Positions 9,599 through 19,357 are shown, counted from the stretch's first letter. The stretch is 64,000 bases of DNA from Buchnera aphidicola (Mindarus keteleerifoliae) (GCF_039392895.1 NZ_CP135027.1:478512-542511), one strand, 5' to 3'. Made by a program: numbers and translations. Notes: generated by a model from the sequence alone, not told the origin.

Positions 9599-10174
9599 TT
9601 AAAAAAAAGAATGCTTGCCTTTTTTATGTTCTGTAATATCTATTACTTTTTTTAATTCCGGAAAGTACTTTAACAACTCTTTTTCTACTCCTGATTTTAA
9701 CGTTATATGTGCCATAGAACATCCATTACAACCACCTTTAAACTCTAGCACAGCATGCTTATCTTCTGTTATTTCTACTAAAGAAATTGAACCTCCATGT
9801 GCATTGAGTTTTGGATTGATTTTTTCATTTAAAAAAACAATCAGTTTATCTTTTAATGATAAGGAATGGTTTAATAATGATTTTTGAACATAAGGAGCAT
9901 TCAAAACTAGCCTAGAATTCTCATTCTCTTTTATAATATCTATTGTTGCATCTTTAAAATATAAAACTACTGAACTATTTATATAAACGTTAAATTTTGA
10001 ATATTTAATTTCTTTATCCAAAGAAGATATTTCTTTTTCAAAGCAATAAGTTAAACCACATTCTGCAAACTTAGTGCCTGGATTTTTTACAAATATCCGA
10101 ATATGCGTATTTTTTTTTTCTTTTCCCAAAAGATTTACAAAATAATCTTGTGCTAATTTAGAGATATTAATCAT
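9599..10174 (-). CDS. nfuA: Fe-S biogenesis carrier NfuA
   Basis: A 191-residue protein, the same length as E. coli NfuA. The N-terminal half is the degenerate A-type carrier domain; the C-terminal Nfu domain has the cluster-binding pair C149-x-x-C152 in GGCNGCSMAHITLK. It receives 4Fe-4S clusters from IscU and passes them to apoproteins. In E. coli it lies near bioH, and here bioH is divergent from it with a 128-base gap, the same neighbourhood. With IscA apparently missing from the isc cluster, NfuA is one of few carriers visible in this window. Confidence 0.96.
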   Translation of the reverse strand: MINISKLAQDYFVNLLGKEKKNTHIRIFVKNPGTKFAECGLTYCFEKEISSLDKEIKYSKFNVYINSSVVLYFKDATIDIIKENENSRLVLNAPYVQKSLLNHSLSLKDKLIVFLNEKINPKLNAHGGSISLVEITEDKHAVLEFKGGCNGCSMAHITLKSGVEKELLKYFPELKKVIDITEHKKGKHSFF

Positions 10175-10302
10175 GTTTTATATAAAAATTGAATTAGTTT
10201 ATAAAAATAAGTATTATTATTACCTATATATTTATACGAGACAAGTACATAAAAATATTTTATACATTAAACTAAAAAAATATTTTTTTTGATCAAAAAT
10301 TT

Positions 10303-11097
10303 ATGAAAAAATTTTATTTGCATAGTATTGGAAACGGATCAAAAAATTTAGTTCTAATTCATGGATATGGATTTGATTCAACGATCTGGTTTTATCTTAT
10401 TAAGAAATTAAAAAAATATTACAAAATATATGTTATAGATTTACCTGGATTTGGGAAAAATCGTTTTTTCCCCGTACTAAAATTTAATCAATTAATTAAA
10501 TTAATATCTCTATATATGCCACCAAAAGCAATCTGGATGGGTTGGTCTTTAGGCGGGTTAATAGTTAACAAATTAGCTTTAACTCATCCTGAAAGAATAT
10601 CATCAATTATAAATGTTTCATCTTCTCCTTATTTTTTAAAGAAAAAAAATTGGCCTGGTTTAGAATATTCAGAACTATTAAATTTTAAGAACCAATTAAA
10701 AAAAAACTACAAATTATCTGTGAAAAATTTTTTTCAAGAACAAAAGCTAAATAACAAAGAAAATGTTAACCCTATCTATTGGAAAAATTTTCAAAAAAAA
10801 ATGTTGGCTACATTTTCTCCTTCAAATTTAGCTTTAGAAGAAGGATTTAAAATTCTTTGTTCCATTGATTTAAGAAAAGAAATCAAAAATATTAAGATAC
10901 CTTTACTTAGAATATACGGATCTTTAGATTTGATGGTTCCAAAAAAAATTTCAAACCTATTAGATTTATGTTGCTATGAACCAAAATCTATTATTATAAA
11001 GAAAGCTTCTCATGCTCCATTTATTTCACATTTAAAACAATTTTGTAAAATAATTTTGTTATTTTCAAAACAACTAACCTTTAAAAAAATTTCTTAA
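10303..11097 (+). CDS. bioH: Pimeloyl-ACP methyl ester carboxylesterase BioH
   Basis: A 264-residue alpha/beta hydrolase that removes the methyl group from pimeloyl-ACP methyl ester at the end of pimelate synthesis for biotin. The nucleophile elbow is GWSLGG with Ser82, as in E. coli. The catalytic Asp is in YGSLDLMVPKK and the catalytic His in KASHAPFISH. It starts at the ATG at 10303 with HGYG forming the oxyanion region. No other bio gene is in this window. It is convergent with ssb, with a long hairpin between them. Confidence 0.94.
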   Translation: MKKFYLHSIGNGSKNLVLIHGYGFDSTIWFYLIKKLKKYYKIYVIDLPGFGKNRFFPVLKFNQLIKLISLYMPPKAIWMGWSLGGLIVNKLALTHPERISSIINVSSSPYFLKKKNWPGLEYSELLNFKNQLKKNYKLSVKNFFQEQKLNNKENVNPIYWKNFQKKMLATFSPSNLALEEGFKILCSIDLRKEIKNIKIPLLRIYGSLDLMVPKKISNLLDLCCYEPKSIIIKKASHAPFISHLKQFCKIILLFSKQLTFKKIS

Positions 11098-11128
11098 AAC
11101 GTTTTCTTGCAAAAAAACTTTTATTTTT

Positions 11129-11174
11129 TTTAGATAGTTTGTACAAATAAAGTATTTGTTTTAAACTATCTAAA
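11129..11174. terminator. Long inverted repeat between convergent bioH and ssb
   Basis: TTTAGATAGTTT at 11129-11140 pairs with AAACTATCTAAA at 11163-11174. Inside, ACAAATA pairs with TATTTGT around a short AAG loop, leaving a small internal mismatch. The stem is about 20 pairs. It lies between the stops of two convergent genes, so a shared bidirectional terminator is the simplest reading. There is no clean T tract after the stem on either strand, so it could also work as an RNA end stabiliser. Confidence 0.6.
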
Positions 11175-11183
11175 TATATTTAT

Positions 11184-11702
11184 CTAAAAAGGAATGTCTT
11201 CATCATCAAAGTCTATATCAGATATAGAATTCACAGTAGATAATTTGTTACCTTTATTACTCAAATTATTTTTAGAAGATTTTTCATTGAAAGATAATGA
11301 TTTAGAATCAGAAGAGGAACGACTTTCGTCTCTCATATTATTAGAATGAGAGTGTCTATTACCCAACATTTGCATTGTTCCTCCTATATTTACAACAATT
11401 TCGGTTGTATATCGATCTAAATTATTTTTATCTTGCCATTTTCTAGTTTGTAAAGAACCTTCTATATATACTTGAGATCCTTTACGTAAATATTCTCCCG
11501 CAATTTCTGCTAATTTTCCAAACAAAACCACTCTATGCCATTCTGTTTTTTCTTTGTTCTCTCCTGTATTTTTATCTTTCCAAACATCTGAAGTTGCTAA
11601 TGTTATATTAGATACTGCAGTTCCATTAGGCATATATCTAACCTCTGGATCCTGACCTAAATTTCCTATTAATATTACTTTATTAATTCCTCTACTAGCC
11701 AT
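11184..11702 (-). CDS. ssb: Single-stranded DNA-binding protein
   Basis: A 172-residue SSB. The N-terminal OB fold starts [26 protein letters not shown] and contains [22 protein letters not shown] Ser/Asn-rich linker follows (about residues 115-160), and the protein ends with the acidic partner-binding tip DFDDEDIPF. It coats single-stranded DNA during replication and repair. Length is close to E. coli Ssb (178). The linker is poor in Gly and Gln, unlike E. coli, reflecting AT-driven composition. It is convergent with bioH and divergent from dusA. Confidence 0.97.
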   Translation of the reverse strand: MASRGINKVILIGNLGQDPEVRYMPNGTAVSNITLATSDVWKDKNTGENKEKTEWHRVVLFGKLAEIAGEYLRKGSQVYIEGSLQTRKWQDKNNLDRYTTEIVVNIGGTMQMLGNRHSHSNNMRDESRSSSDSKSLSFNEKSSKNNLSNKGNKLSTVNSISDIDFDDEDIPF

Positions 11703-11817
11703 TTTTTGTAATCCTCAAAAAAATCAACAACAAATTTATTATTTGAATTCTTTTAAATTGCATTTTTTTAAAAAATAAACTTATTATGTAATTTTAATCT
11801 TTTTTTTAAAAAAATAA

Positions 11818-11863
11818 AATAATCATCATTATTTTTCATTTTTTTTGAATATAATAATCATCA
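11818..11863. repeat. Short direct repeat between ssb and dusA
   Basis: AATAATCATCATT occurs at 11818-11830 and again at 11851-11863, 33 bases apart, in the divergent promoter region of ssb and dusA. The spacing is close to three helical turns. It may be an operator remnant or simple AT-rich coincidence. Confidence 0.4.
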
Positions 11864-11937
11864 TTTTTCTAAAAAATGTGTGTATTATACATAGTATACT
11901 TGATAAATATCTACTTTAATATTTTTAAAATATTCAA

Positions 11938-12957
11938 ATGAAAAATAAAAAGAAAAAAATCTCAAACGAAACTTATTGTCACAAATTTTCTGTAGCTCCA
12001 ATGCTTAACTATACAAACAAACACTGTCGACATTTTTATCGAAAATTAACAAAAAAATCACTTTTATATACAGAAATGATAGTTGCTAATGGACCTTTTG
12101 AAAAAATAAAAAAGAAAATAATTTATAATTCAAAACCGGAAAATCCCATATCTATTCAATTAGCGGGAAGAATACCAAAAAAAATAGCAAAATGTGCTAA
12201 ATTAGCTTATTTGAAAGGATACAACGAAATCAATTTAAATATTGGTTGTCCTTCTAAAAAAGTTAATAAATCTCATTTTGGTATTTCTTTAATGAATGAA
12301 ACAAATACCGTCCGTAGTATTATAAAAGCCATTTCTGAACATGTTTCCATACCTATCACAATAAAAACAAGAATAGGAATAAACCATCAAGATAGTTATA
12401 ATTTTTTAAGTAACTTCATATATGAAATTTCTAAAGACAATATTTGTAAAACTTTTATTATTCATGCAAGAAAAGCGTTAGTTTTTTCTTTAAATACTAA
12501 AAAAAATTTTAAAATTCCTAAAATAAATTATGAATTTGTTTACAACTTAAAAAAAGATTTTCCTAATTTAATGTTTATAATTAACGGAAATATTAAATCA
12601 ATTTCTTCAGCTAAAAAACATCTTAAAAAAACAGATGGTGTAATGTTAGGAAGAGCAGTATATAATAATCCATCAATTTTAAAAAATGTAGACAATTTGA
12701 TTTTTAATGAATTTTACAAAACTTCTGAAGAAATGTCGAAAATTATACAAAGCATGTATCCTTACATTGAAAAAGAACTTTTAATTGGAACTTCTTTATA
12801 TCAGATAGCTAGACATTTCTTAAATGCTTTTTATGGAATGAAAGGATCATCTTTTTGGAAAAAATATCTATGCAAAAATGCTACTAAAAATAACGCCGAT
12901 TTAAATGTATTAGAAACTGGTTTAGAACTAATGAAAAATAACTATTTTTCTAATTAA
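11938..12957 (+). CDS. dusA: tRNA-dihydrouridine synthase A
   Basis: A 339-residue flavoprotein that reduces uridine to dihydrouridine in the tRNA D loop. The N-terminus has FSVAPMLNYTNKHCR; the catalytic Cys is in NLNIGCPSKKV; FMN phosphate binding is suggested by GVMLGRAVYNNPS near the C-terminus. The sequence is DusA-type rather than DusB or DusC, from the TEMIVANG block and the C-terminal HFLNAFYGMKGSSFWKK. No strong ribosome site precedes the ATG. In E. coli dusA lies next to the dnaB region, as here. Confidence 0.94.
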   Translation: MKNKKKKISNETYCHKFSVAPMLNYTNKHCRHFYRKLTKKSLLYTEMIVANGPFEKIKKKIIYNSKPENPISIQLAGRIPKKIAKCAKLAYLKGYNEINLNIGCPSKKVNKSHFGISLMNETNTVRSIIKAISEHVSIPITIKTRIGINHQDSYNFLSNFIYEISKDNICKTFIIHARKALVFSLNTKKNFKIPKINYEFVYNLKKDFPNLMFIINGNIKSISSAKKHLKKTDGVMLGRAVYNNPSILKNVDNLIFNEFYKTSEEMSKIIQSMYPYIEKELLIGTSLYQIARHFLNAFYGMKGSSFWKKYLCKNATKNNADLNVLETGLELMKNNYFSN

Positions 12958-13219
12958 TTTTTGTATTTATAAATAAGTAAAATTAATTTCAAAAATTACT
13001 TAATATGATTATTTTTACAAAAATATAATTAAATAATGCATATAACAATTTAAAAAGTAAGCGTATTTTTAAAGTTCAAAACTATTAATGTCTTTTCTAA
13101 TAAAAAAACTTTTTATAAACATCTTTTTAAAAATGTAAAGAATTTAACTTCTTAATTAAACAAATTTATTTTTTTAAAAAATGTTAACTATAAAATTAAA
13201 TTTTGGTAATGTACTGAAC

Positions 13220-14608
13220 ATGATTAAAAATAAATTTTATCAAAAATTAAAAACAAAAGAAGAATTTTTAAAAATTCCACCTCATTCTCTAGAAGCTGAA
13301 CAATCAGTTCTAGGAGGATTGATGTTAGACAATGAATTATGGGACATTATTTCTGATAAAATCGTCGTTAATGATTTTTTTAGTCAAGCACACAGAATAA
13401 TTTTTTTAGAAATGCAACAATTATTTAATCTTGGACAACCTATAGATTTAATTACTTTATCTGAATCTCTAGAACAAAAAGGAATATTAGATAATGCTGG
13501 AAGATTTTCTTATTTAGCAGAATTATCAAAAAATACTCCTAGCACAGCTAACATTTCAGCTTATGCCGATATAATTAAAGAACGTGCAATTATCAGAGAT
13601 ATAATATTAGTTGCTAACAAAATTGCAAATGCTAGTTACAATCCCCAAGGTAAAAGAAGTGAAGAACTATTAGACTATGCTGAATCTAGCGTATTTAAAA
13701 TTTCAGAAAATAGAAATAAAAATCATTCAGGACCTAAAAATATTGAAGAAATTTTAGACATCACCGTCGCAAAAATAGAAAAATTATTTAATGCTCCTCA
13801 AGATGGATTAACTGGACTAAATACGGGATATCCAGATTTAAATAAAAAAACATCAGGTTTACAAAATTCTGAATTTATTATTATTGCTGCAAGACCATCA
13901 ATGGGAAAAACTACTTTTGCTATGAACATTTGTGAAAACGCTGCAATGATATATGAAAAGCCAGTCTTAATCTTCAGTTTAGAAATGCCAGGAGAACAAA
14001 TTATGATTAGGATGTTATCCTCATTATCTAGGGTAAATCAAACAAAAATTAGAACTGGCCAACTAACTGATGAAGACTGGTCTAGAATTTATGGAACTAT
14101 TAACATTTTATTGAAAAAAAAGAACATTTACATCGATGATTCTTCAGCATTAACGCCTACAGATATCAGATCTAGAGCGAGAAGAATTTACAGAGAAAAT
14201 AATGGGTTAAGTTTAATTATGATAGATTATTTGCAACTTATGCGAGTACCTTCTTTATCGGAAAACAGAACGTTAGAAATCGCAGAAGTTTCCAGAAGTT
14301 TAAAAGCTTTAGCTAAAGAATTAAAAATTCCTGTAATTGCCCTATCTCAACTAAACCGTTCTTTGGAACAAAGATCTGACAAAAGACCCTTAAATTCGGA
14401 TCTAAGAGAATCGGGTTCTTTAGAACAAGATGCAGATCTAATCATGTTCATTTATAGAGATGAAGTTTATCATCAAAATAGCGATCTAAAGGGAATTGCT
14501 GAAATTATCATTGGAAAACAAAGAAATGGACCAATTGGAACAATTAAACTTACATTTAACGGAAATTGGTCTAGATTTGATAACTATGCTTCCCAATTGT
14601 ATAAATAA
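13220..14608 (+). CDS. dnaB: Replicative DNA helicase
   Basis: A 462-residue hexameric helicase that unwinds DNA at the fork. The N-terminal domain begins IPPHSLEAEQSVLGGLMLDNE; the RecA-like core has Walker A ARPSMGKTT, FSLEMPGEQ, Walker B LIMIDYLQLM and the arginine-finger region RESGSLEQDADLIMFIYR. E. coli DnaB is 471 residues. The start is uncertain: I chose the ATG at 13220 (MIKNKFYQ), but an in-frame ATG at 13181 would add 13 residues; neither has a good ribosome site. It lies downstream of dusA on the same strand. Confidence 0.97.
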   Translation: MIKNKFYQKLKTKEEFLKIPPHSLEAEQSVLGGLMLDNELWDIISDKIVVNDFFSQAHRIIFLEMQQLFNLGQPIDLITLSESLEQKGILDNAGRFSYLAELSKNTPSTANISAYADIIKERAIIRDIILVANKIANASYNPQGKRSEELLDYAESSVFKISENRNKNHSGPKNIEEILDITVAKIEKLFNAPQDGLTGLNTGYPDLNKKTSGLQNSEFIIIAARPSMGKTTFAMNICENAAMIYEKPVLIFSLEMPGEQIMIRMLSSLSRVNQTKIRTGQLTDEDWSRIYGTINILLKKKNIYIDDSSALTPTDIRSRARRIYRENNGLSLIMIDYLQLMRVPSLSENRTLEIAEVSRSLKALAKELKIPVIALSQLNRSLEQRSDKRPLNSDLRESGSLEQDADLIMFIYRDEVYHQNSDLKGIAEIIIGKQRNGPIGTIKLTFNGNWSRFDNYASQLYK

Positions 14609-14741
14609 AAATTTATATTTTACTTTTTACCAAAATTTTTACTAAAAATCTAAAATTTGTAATTTAAGTGTTTAAATTTTCAAATTGTTTTTGTAAAATA
14701 TAAAAAATTAACTTCTTAAATAATAAAATAGGTTTAAAAAT

Positions 14742-15692
14742 ATGTCTGTTCATCTTGGTGTAATCATGGATCCAATTTCCAAAATAAATATTGAAAAGGA
14801 CTCAACTTTTTCAATGTTATTAAAAGCTAAAAAAAGAAATTATATTTTGTATTATATGCAACTAGGAGATGTTTTCCTAAAAAAAGATAGAATTTATGGA
14901 AAAACAAAAATTTTAAATGTTATTAATGACAAAAAAAAATGGTTTTCTTTTTCAGAAGAAAAAATAATTCCATTATCAAAACTCGATGTTATCCTAATAA
15001 GAAAAGATCCTCCTGTAAATATGGAATTTATCTATCTTACTTACTTATTAGATAAATTAAAAAAAGAAAACGTTCTTTTAATTAATAATCCTACTAGTCT
15101 TCGAAATTATAACGAAAAGTTATTAGCTACTAATTTTCCAGAAATTATACCTCAAACTTTAATGAGCAATAATATTTCTGAAATAAAAAAGTTCTTAAGT
15201 AAACATAAAGATATTATTATCAAACCACTAAATGCAATGGGAGGAAAATCTATTTTTAGAATAAAAATAGAAGATCAAAACAAACAGGTTATTTTGGAAA
15301 CTATGACTAAAAATGGAAGTAAATTTTGTTTATCCCAAAAGTATATTACAGATATTAAAAATGGAGATAAACGAATTCTTATAATAGATAATTACATTGT
15401 TCCTTGGTGCCTTACTAGACTACCTATAAAAGGAGAGAATCGAGCAAATTTAGCAGTTGGAGGAATTGGAATAGTAAAAACTTTAAATAAAACAGATTAT
15501 AAAATTGCTAATACTACACTTTCATTTTTAAAGAAAAAAGGATTAATTTTCGTAGGATTAGATATTATTGGAAACAAACTGATTGAGATAAACGTTACCA
15601 GTCCTACTGGAATTTGTCAAATTGAAAAATTCTGCAAAATATCTATTGCTGAAAAACTATTCAATTTCATTGAAAAAAAAATAATTAAATAA
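14742..15692 (+). CDS. gshB: Glutathione synthetase
   Basis: A 316-residue ATP-grasp ligase, exactly the length of E. coli GshB, that joins glycine to gamma-glutamylcysteine. Conserved blocks are LGVIMDPISKINIEKDS at the N-terminus, ILIRKDPP, the ATP-grasp IIKPLNAMGGKSIF, and FVGLDIIGNKLIEINVTSPTG near the C-terminus. The E. coli order gshB-ruvX(yqgF) is preserved, with ruvX 26 bases downstream, so the two are probably co-transcribed. Confidence 0.97.
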   Translation: MSVHLGVIMDPISKINIEKDSTFSMLLKAKKRNYILYYMQLGDVFLKKDRIYGKTKILNVINDKKKWFSFSEEKIIPLSKLDVILIRKDPPVNMEFIYLTYLLDKLKKENVLLINNPTSLRNYNEKLLATNFPEIIPQTLMSNNISEIKKFLSKHKDIIIKPLNAMGGKSIFRIKIEDQNKQVILETMTKNGSKFCLSQKYITDIKNGDKRILIIDNYIVPWCLTRLPIKGENRANLAVGGIGIVKTLNKTDYKIANTTLSFLKKKGLIFVGLDIIGNKLIEINVTSPTGICQIEKFCKISIAEKLFNFIEKKIIK

Positions 15693-15718
15693 CTTTTTTA
15701 AAAAGGATTAAAATTCTA

Positions 15719-16135
15719 TTGATTGCTCTATCGTTTGATTATGGAACTAAAATTATTGGAGTAGCTGTTGGAGAAACTTTATTTTCTACAACAAAAGCTT
15801 TAAACCATTTACAATGTATTAAAAATTATCCAGATTGGAATGTTGTTAACAAATTAATAAGTTATTGGGAACCAAATATCTTAATAGTTGGTTTTCCTAT
15901 ATATAAAAACAAAAAAAAACAAAACATAACCAAAAAAACAAAAAAATTTGCTAATATTTTAAAACATAAATATCAACGTACCGTAATATTGCATAACGAA
16001 TATTTAACCACAATAGAAGCAAAAAATTTTTTATTCAATAAAGGAGGATTCAAAGCTTTAAAAAAAGGAAAAATTGATTCTATTTCTGCTGCCTTAATTT
16101 TAGAAAGTTGGTACTTTTCCTTAGAAAAAACATAA
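15719..16135 (+). CDS. ruvX: RuvX/YqgF, RNase H-fold nuclease for 16S rRNA 5' end maturation
   Basis: A 138-residue protein of the YqgF family, the same length as in E. coli, with an RNase H-like fold. The first catalytic Asp is in LSFDYGTKIIGVA near residue 7. The family is implicated in pre-16S rRNA processing (YqgF) and was formerly called a Holliday junction resolvase. It starts with TTG at 15719; AGGA at 15704-15707 is 11 bases upstream and no ATG is nearby in frame. It follows gshB closely, as in E. coli. Confidence 0.92.
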   Translation: MIALSFDYGTKIIGVAVGETLFSTTKALNHLQCIKNYPDWNVVNKLISYWEPNILIVGFPIYKNKKKQNITKKTKKFANILKHKYQRTVILHNEYLTTIEAKNFLFNKGGFKALKKGKIDSISAALILESWYFSLEKT

Positions 16136-16331
16136 AAAAAATATTTTTCATATACGATTTTTTATCTTCTAAAATTTTATCTTAATTTTTTTTAACAATA
16201 GACTTTTTTATTAATTTAATTTAATCTTTACAAAATATAATTTATTTGCATAAATAAACATTTTTAAAATTTAATTTTAAATGAACATTTAAATTCTTTT
16301 TACAATATTATAATAATAAAAGTCATTAATT

Positions 16332-17456
16332 ATGAAAAAATTACCTAAAGTTAGTTTATATGTGCATATACCTTTTTGCATCAAAAAATGTCCTTATTGT
16401 GATTTTCATTCATTAAAAAAAAAATATATTCCTGAAGAAAAATATATTTATCATCTTATTCAAGATCTAAAAGAAAGTATACATTTGATAAAACATAGAA
16501 AAATACAAACAATTTTTATTGGAGGAGGAACTCCTAGTTTATTTAGCGCAAAAAATATAAATTTTTTGATAAAAGAAATCAAAAATAATATAAAAGTTGT
16601 AGAAAATCCAGAAATTACTATAGAAGCTAATCCTACAACTATTGAAAATAAAAAATTTTTGGAATATAAACAAGCAGGGATAAACAGATTGTCCATAGGA
16701 ATACAATCTTTTAAAAAAAGTAGTTTAGATTACTTAAATAGAGAATATTCTACAAAAAATATTTTAAATTCTATTAAAATAGCTAAATTAGCTAATTTTG
16801 ATAACATAAATTTTGATTTAATGCATAGTTTACCTCATCAAACCTTAAATATGGCAATTTCTGATTTAAAAAAAGCAATTTCATTTAATCCTTCTCACAT
16901 TTCTTGGTATCAATTGTCAATAGAGCCTAAAACAAAATTTTTTTACACTAAACATAAATTTCCAAGTGAAAAAACTATTTTTAATATATTTAAAAAAGGT
17001 GAAGAAATACTTATTTCTTCAGGATATAAAAAATATGAAATATCTTCATATTTTAAAAAAAATCCTTGTTTACACAATTTAAATTATTGGAATTTCGGAG
17101 ATTATCTAGGTATCGGATCTGGTGCTCATAGCAAAATAACTCAAATAAATGGAAAAATCATCAGAATTTCCAAAACAAAAAAAGTATCAAACTTTATGAA
17201 AGGGTTATATATAGAAGAAAAAAAAAATATTTCTAAAAAAGATATCATTCTTGAATATTTTATGAATGTTTTAAGATTAATAAAACCAATCAAAAAAAAA
17301 GATTTTCATAGAAAAACAGGGATAAATCAAAAATATCTTTATCCTTTTATAAAAAAAGCAATAAATTCAAAATATCTAATAGAAGATTCAAAATATTGGA
17401 AAACTACAAAAAAAGGGAAAAATTTTTTGAATGACTTATTAGAAGAATTTATGTAA
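16332..17456 (+). CDS. hemW: HemW, heme chaperone / radical SAM protein
   Basis: A 374-residue radical SAM protein of the HemN-like group. The cluster motif is C16-x3-C20-x2-C23 in HIPFCIKKCPYCDF; the SAM-binding GGGTPSLF follows near residue 67. The length matches E. coli HemW (YggW, 378), shorter than HemN (457), and the position near trmB, mutY and yggX matches the yggW neighbourhood. HemW binds heme and is thought to deliver it to membrane targets; it is not a coproporphyrinogen oxidase. The N-terminal cysteines it needs depend on the isc genes at 57834-62094. Confidence 0.93.
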   Translation: MKKLPKVSLYVHIPFCIKKCPYCDFHSLKKKYIPEEKYIYHLIQDLKESIHLIKHRKIQTIFIGGGTPSLFSAKNINFLIKEIKNNIKVVENPEITIEANPTTIENKKFLEYKQAGINRLSIGIQSFKKSSLDYLNREYSTKNILNSIKIAKLANFDNINFDLMHSLPHQTLNMAISDLKKAISFNPSHISWYQLSIEPKTKFFYTKHKFPSEKTIFNIFKKGEEILISSGYKKYEISSYFKKNPCLHNLNYWNFGDYLGIGSGAHSKITQINGKIIRISKTKKVSNFMKGLYIEEKKNISKKDIILEYFMNVLRLIKPIKKKDFHRKTGINQKYLYPFIKKAINSKYLIEDSKYWKTTKKGKNFLNDLLEEFM

Positions 17457-17495
17457 TAAAAATCCTATTCAAAATTAATAATATTATTAACAAAA

Positions 17496-18212
17496 TTACT
17501 TTATACATCGAAATATTAACTCAAAAATGACTTTTCCTAAAGAGATTCCTTTTTTTTCAAATTTTGTTATAGGTCTATTTCTTAATCGTCTTACATATCT
17601 TTGATCATCTGATAGATTTATATATTTAGAAGTATCATCGAATATATATAAAATATCTTTAGCATATGTTTCGACATCAGTAACTATGTAAATAATTCCG
17701 TTATTAGTTAATTTCTTATGAATAACTTTAGAAAAATGTTTAGTTACCATTCTTCTTTTTCTATGACGACGTTTTTCCCAAGGATCAGGGAAAAAAATTT
17801 GTACCCTTGATAAAGTTTCGTTTTTTATCATATTATTTAAAACTTCTACAGCATCATAAAAAATAATTTTTATATTATTTAAATTATACTTATTAATATA
17901 TTTTAAACAATTTCCTATTCCAGATTCATAAACTTCTATTCCTAAAAAATTTTTATCTAGATTTTGTATTGCTGTTTTAACTAAAGATTTTCCTGTTCCA
18001 AAACCAATTTCTAATACAATTGGCATATTTTTAAAAAAAACTTGCTCTAAATTTAAAAAATTTTTTTCAAACATTATTCCAAATCTGGGCCAAAAATCAT
18101 TTATCGCACTTACCTGAGATTTTGTTATTCTTCTTCTAACTACAAAACTTCGAATCTTTCGTAAGAAAAGTTCTTTTTTTTGAAAAATTACAGGAGAAAT
18201 ATTCTCATTCAT
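17496..18212 (-). CDS. trmB: tRNA (guanine-N7)-methyltransferase
   Basis: A 238-residue SAM methyltransferase that makes m7G46 in tRNA. The SAM-binding motif is VLEIGFGTGKSLV near residues 65-77; the catalytic TrmB signature FFPDPWEKRRHRKRR follows around residue 138. Length equals E. coli TrmB (239). It is convergent with hemW and divergent from mutY, with the same trmB-mutY-yggX neighbourhood as E. coli. Confidence 0.96.
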   Translation of the reverse strand: MNENISPVIFQKKELFLRKIRSFVVRRRITKSQVSAINDFWPRFGIMFEKNFLNLEQVFFKNMPIVLEIGFGTGKSLVKTAIQNLDKNFLGIEVYESGIGNCLKYINKYNLNNIKIIFYDAVEVLNNMIKNETLSRVQIFFPDPWEKRRHRKRRMVTKHFSKVIHKKLTNNGIIYIVTDVETYAKDILYIFDDTSKYINLSDDQRYVRRLRNRPITKFEKKGISLGKVIFELIFRCIK

Positions 18213-18309
18213 ATTTTACCAATTCTTTTATTTTTTATATAATTAATTAATCTTAACTTTGATTAATTTAACATTAAATCATATTAGTCTAAATAAGGAA
18301 AACAAAAAC

Positions 18310-19347
18310 TTGATTTTTTCTCAATTAGTATTAAATTGGTATCATCTAAACGGAAGAAAAAATTTGCCTTGGCAAAAAAAAAGAACTCCTTACAAAATAT
18401 GGATTTCTGAAATTATGTTACAACAAACTAAAGTGAAAACAGTTATTCCTTATTTTAATAAATTTGTTCAAATGTTTCCAACTGTTGACAGATTAGCTAA
18501 AGCCAATTTAAATGAAATTTTATATTTATGGAGTGGATTAGGATACTATAAAAGAGCAAAAAATATTTATGAATCCGCTAAATTAATTAAGCATAAATAT
18601 CATGGAATTTTTCCAAATAATTTTTATAATGTAATAAAATTACCAGGAATAGGAAAAACAACTGCTGGAGCTATTTTATCTTTATCTTTAGGATTCAGAT
18701 TTTGTATATTAGATGGTAACGTAAAAAGAATTATCATTCGTTGTTATAGTATAAAAAAAGAACCTTTTAACAAAAAACTAGAGAATAAATTATGGAATTT
18801 AATCGAAAATATAACTCCGTTTCATCATATTCGCCAATTTAATCAAGGATTGATGGACATAGGATCGCTTATATGTACTCCTAATAATCCAAAATGTTAT
18901 ATTTGTCCTTTATCTTTTAAATGTAATACTTATAAAAAAAGAAATTTAAAAAAAATTGTTAAAAATAAAAAACCAAAAAAAATTACAAAAAAATATTTTT
19001 TTCTAATTATTAAATATAAATCCTATACTTTTTTAAAAAAAATGAACTCTAAAAAAATTTGGGGAGATTTGTATTCTTTTCCAATTTTTAAAAAAAATAA
19101 AGAAATGAAAAAATGGATTAAAAAAAATGATATTGATGTAATTCAGAAAGAAAAAAAAAATGAATTCATACATTTTATAACTCATTTCAAAATCAGAATT
19201 TTTCCTGTTCTTTTAAATGTTTCAGAAAAATTTAATTTATTAAATAATAAAGACTATATTTGGTACAATACAGAAAAAAAAAATTATGTAGGACTTCCTA
19301 AACCCGTACAAAAAATTTTAACACTATACTTTCATTCATTAAACTAG
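18310..19347 (+). CDS. mutY: Adenine DNA glycosylase MutY
   Basis: A 345-residue HhH-GPD glycosylase that removes adenine mispaired with 8-oxoguanine. The catalytic Glu is in SEIMLQQTKV and the catalytic Asp in LDGNVKRII; the helix-hairpin-helix is LPGIGKTTAGAI. The 4Fe-4S ligands follow C-x6-C-x2-C-x5-C from ICTPNNPKC onward. The frame is open from a TTG at 18259, but I start it at the TTG at 18310: AAGGA lies 10 bases upstream (18295-18299) and this start aligns with the E. coli N-terminus (350 residues). yggX follows 10 bases later. Confidence 0.94.
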   Translation: MIFSQLVLNWYHLNGRKNLPWQKKRTPYKIWISEIMLQQTKVKTVIPYFNKFVQMFPTVDRLAKANLNEILYLWSGLGYYKRAKNIYESAKLIKHKYHGIFPNNFYNVIKLPGIGKTTAGAILSLSLGFRFCILDGNVKRIIIRCYSIKKEPFNKKLENKLWNLIENITPFHHIRQFNQGLMDIGSLICTPNNPKCYICPLSFKCNTYKKRNLKKIVKNKKPKKITKKYFFLIIKYKSYTFLKKMNSKKIWGDLYSFPIFKKNKEMKKWIKKNDIDVIQKEKKNEFIHFITHFKIRIFPVLLNVSEKFNLLNNKDYIWYNTEKKNYVGLPKPVQKILTLYFHSLN

Positions 19348-19357
19348 AAAAAAAAAT

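Noticed and set aside
9615..9887. 90-codon plus-strand frame opposite nfuA
   Set aside because: Shadow of nfuA, whose CNGC motif and full length are convincing on the minus strand.
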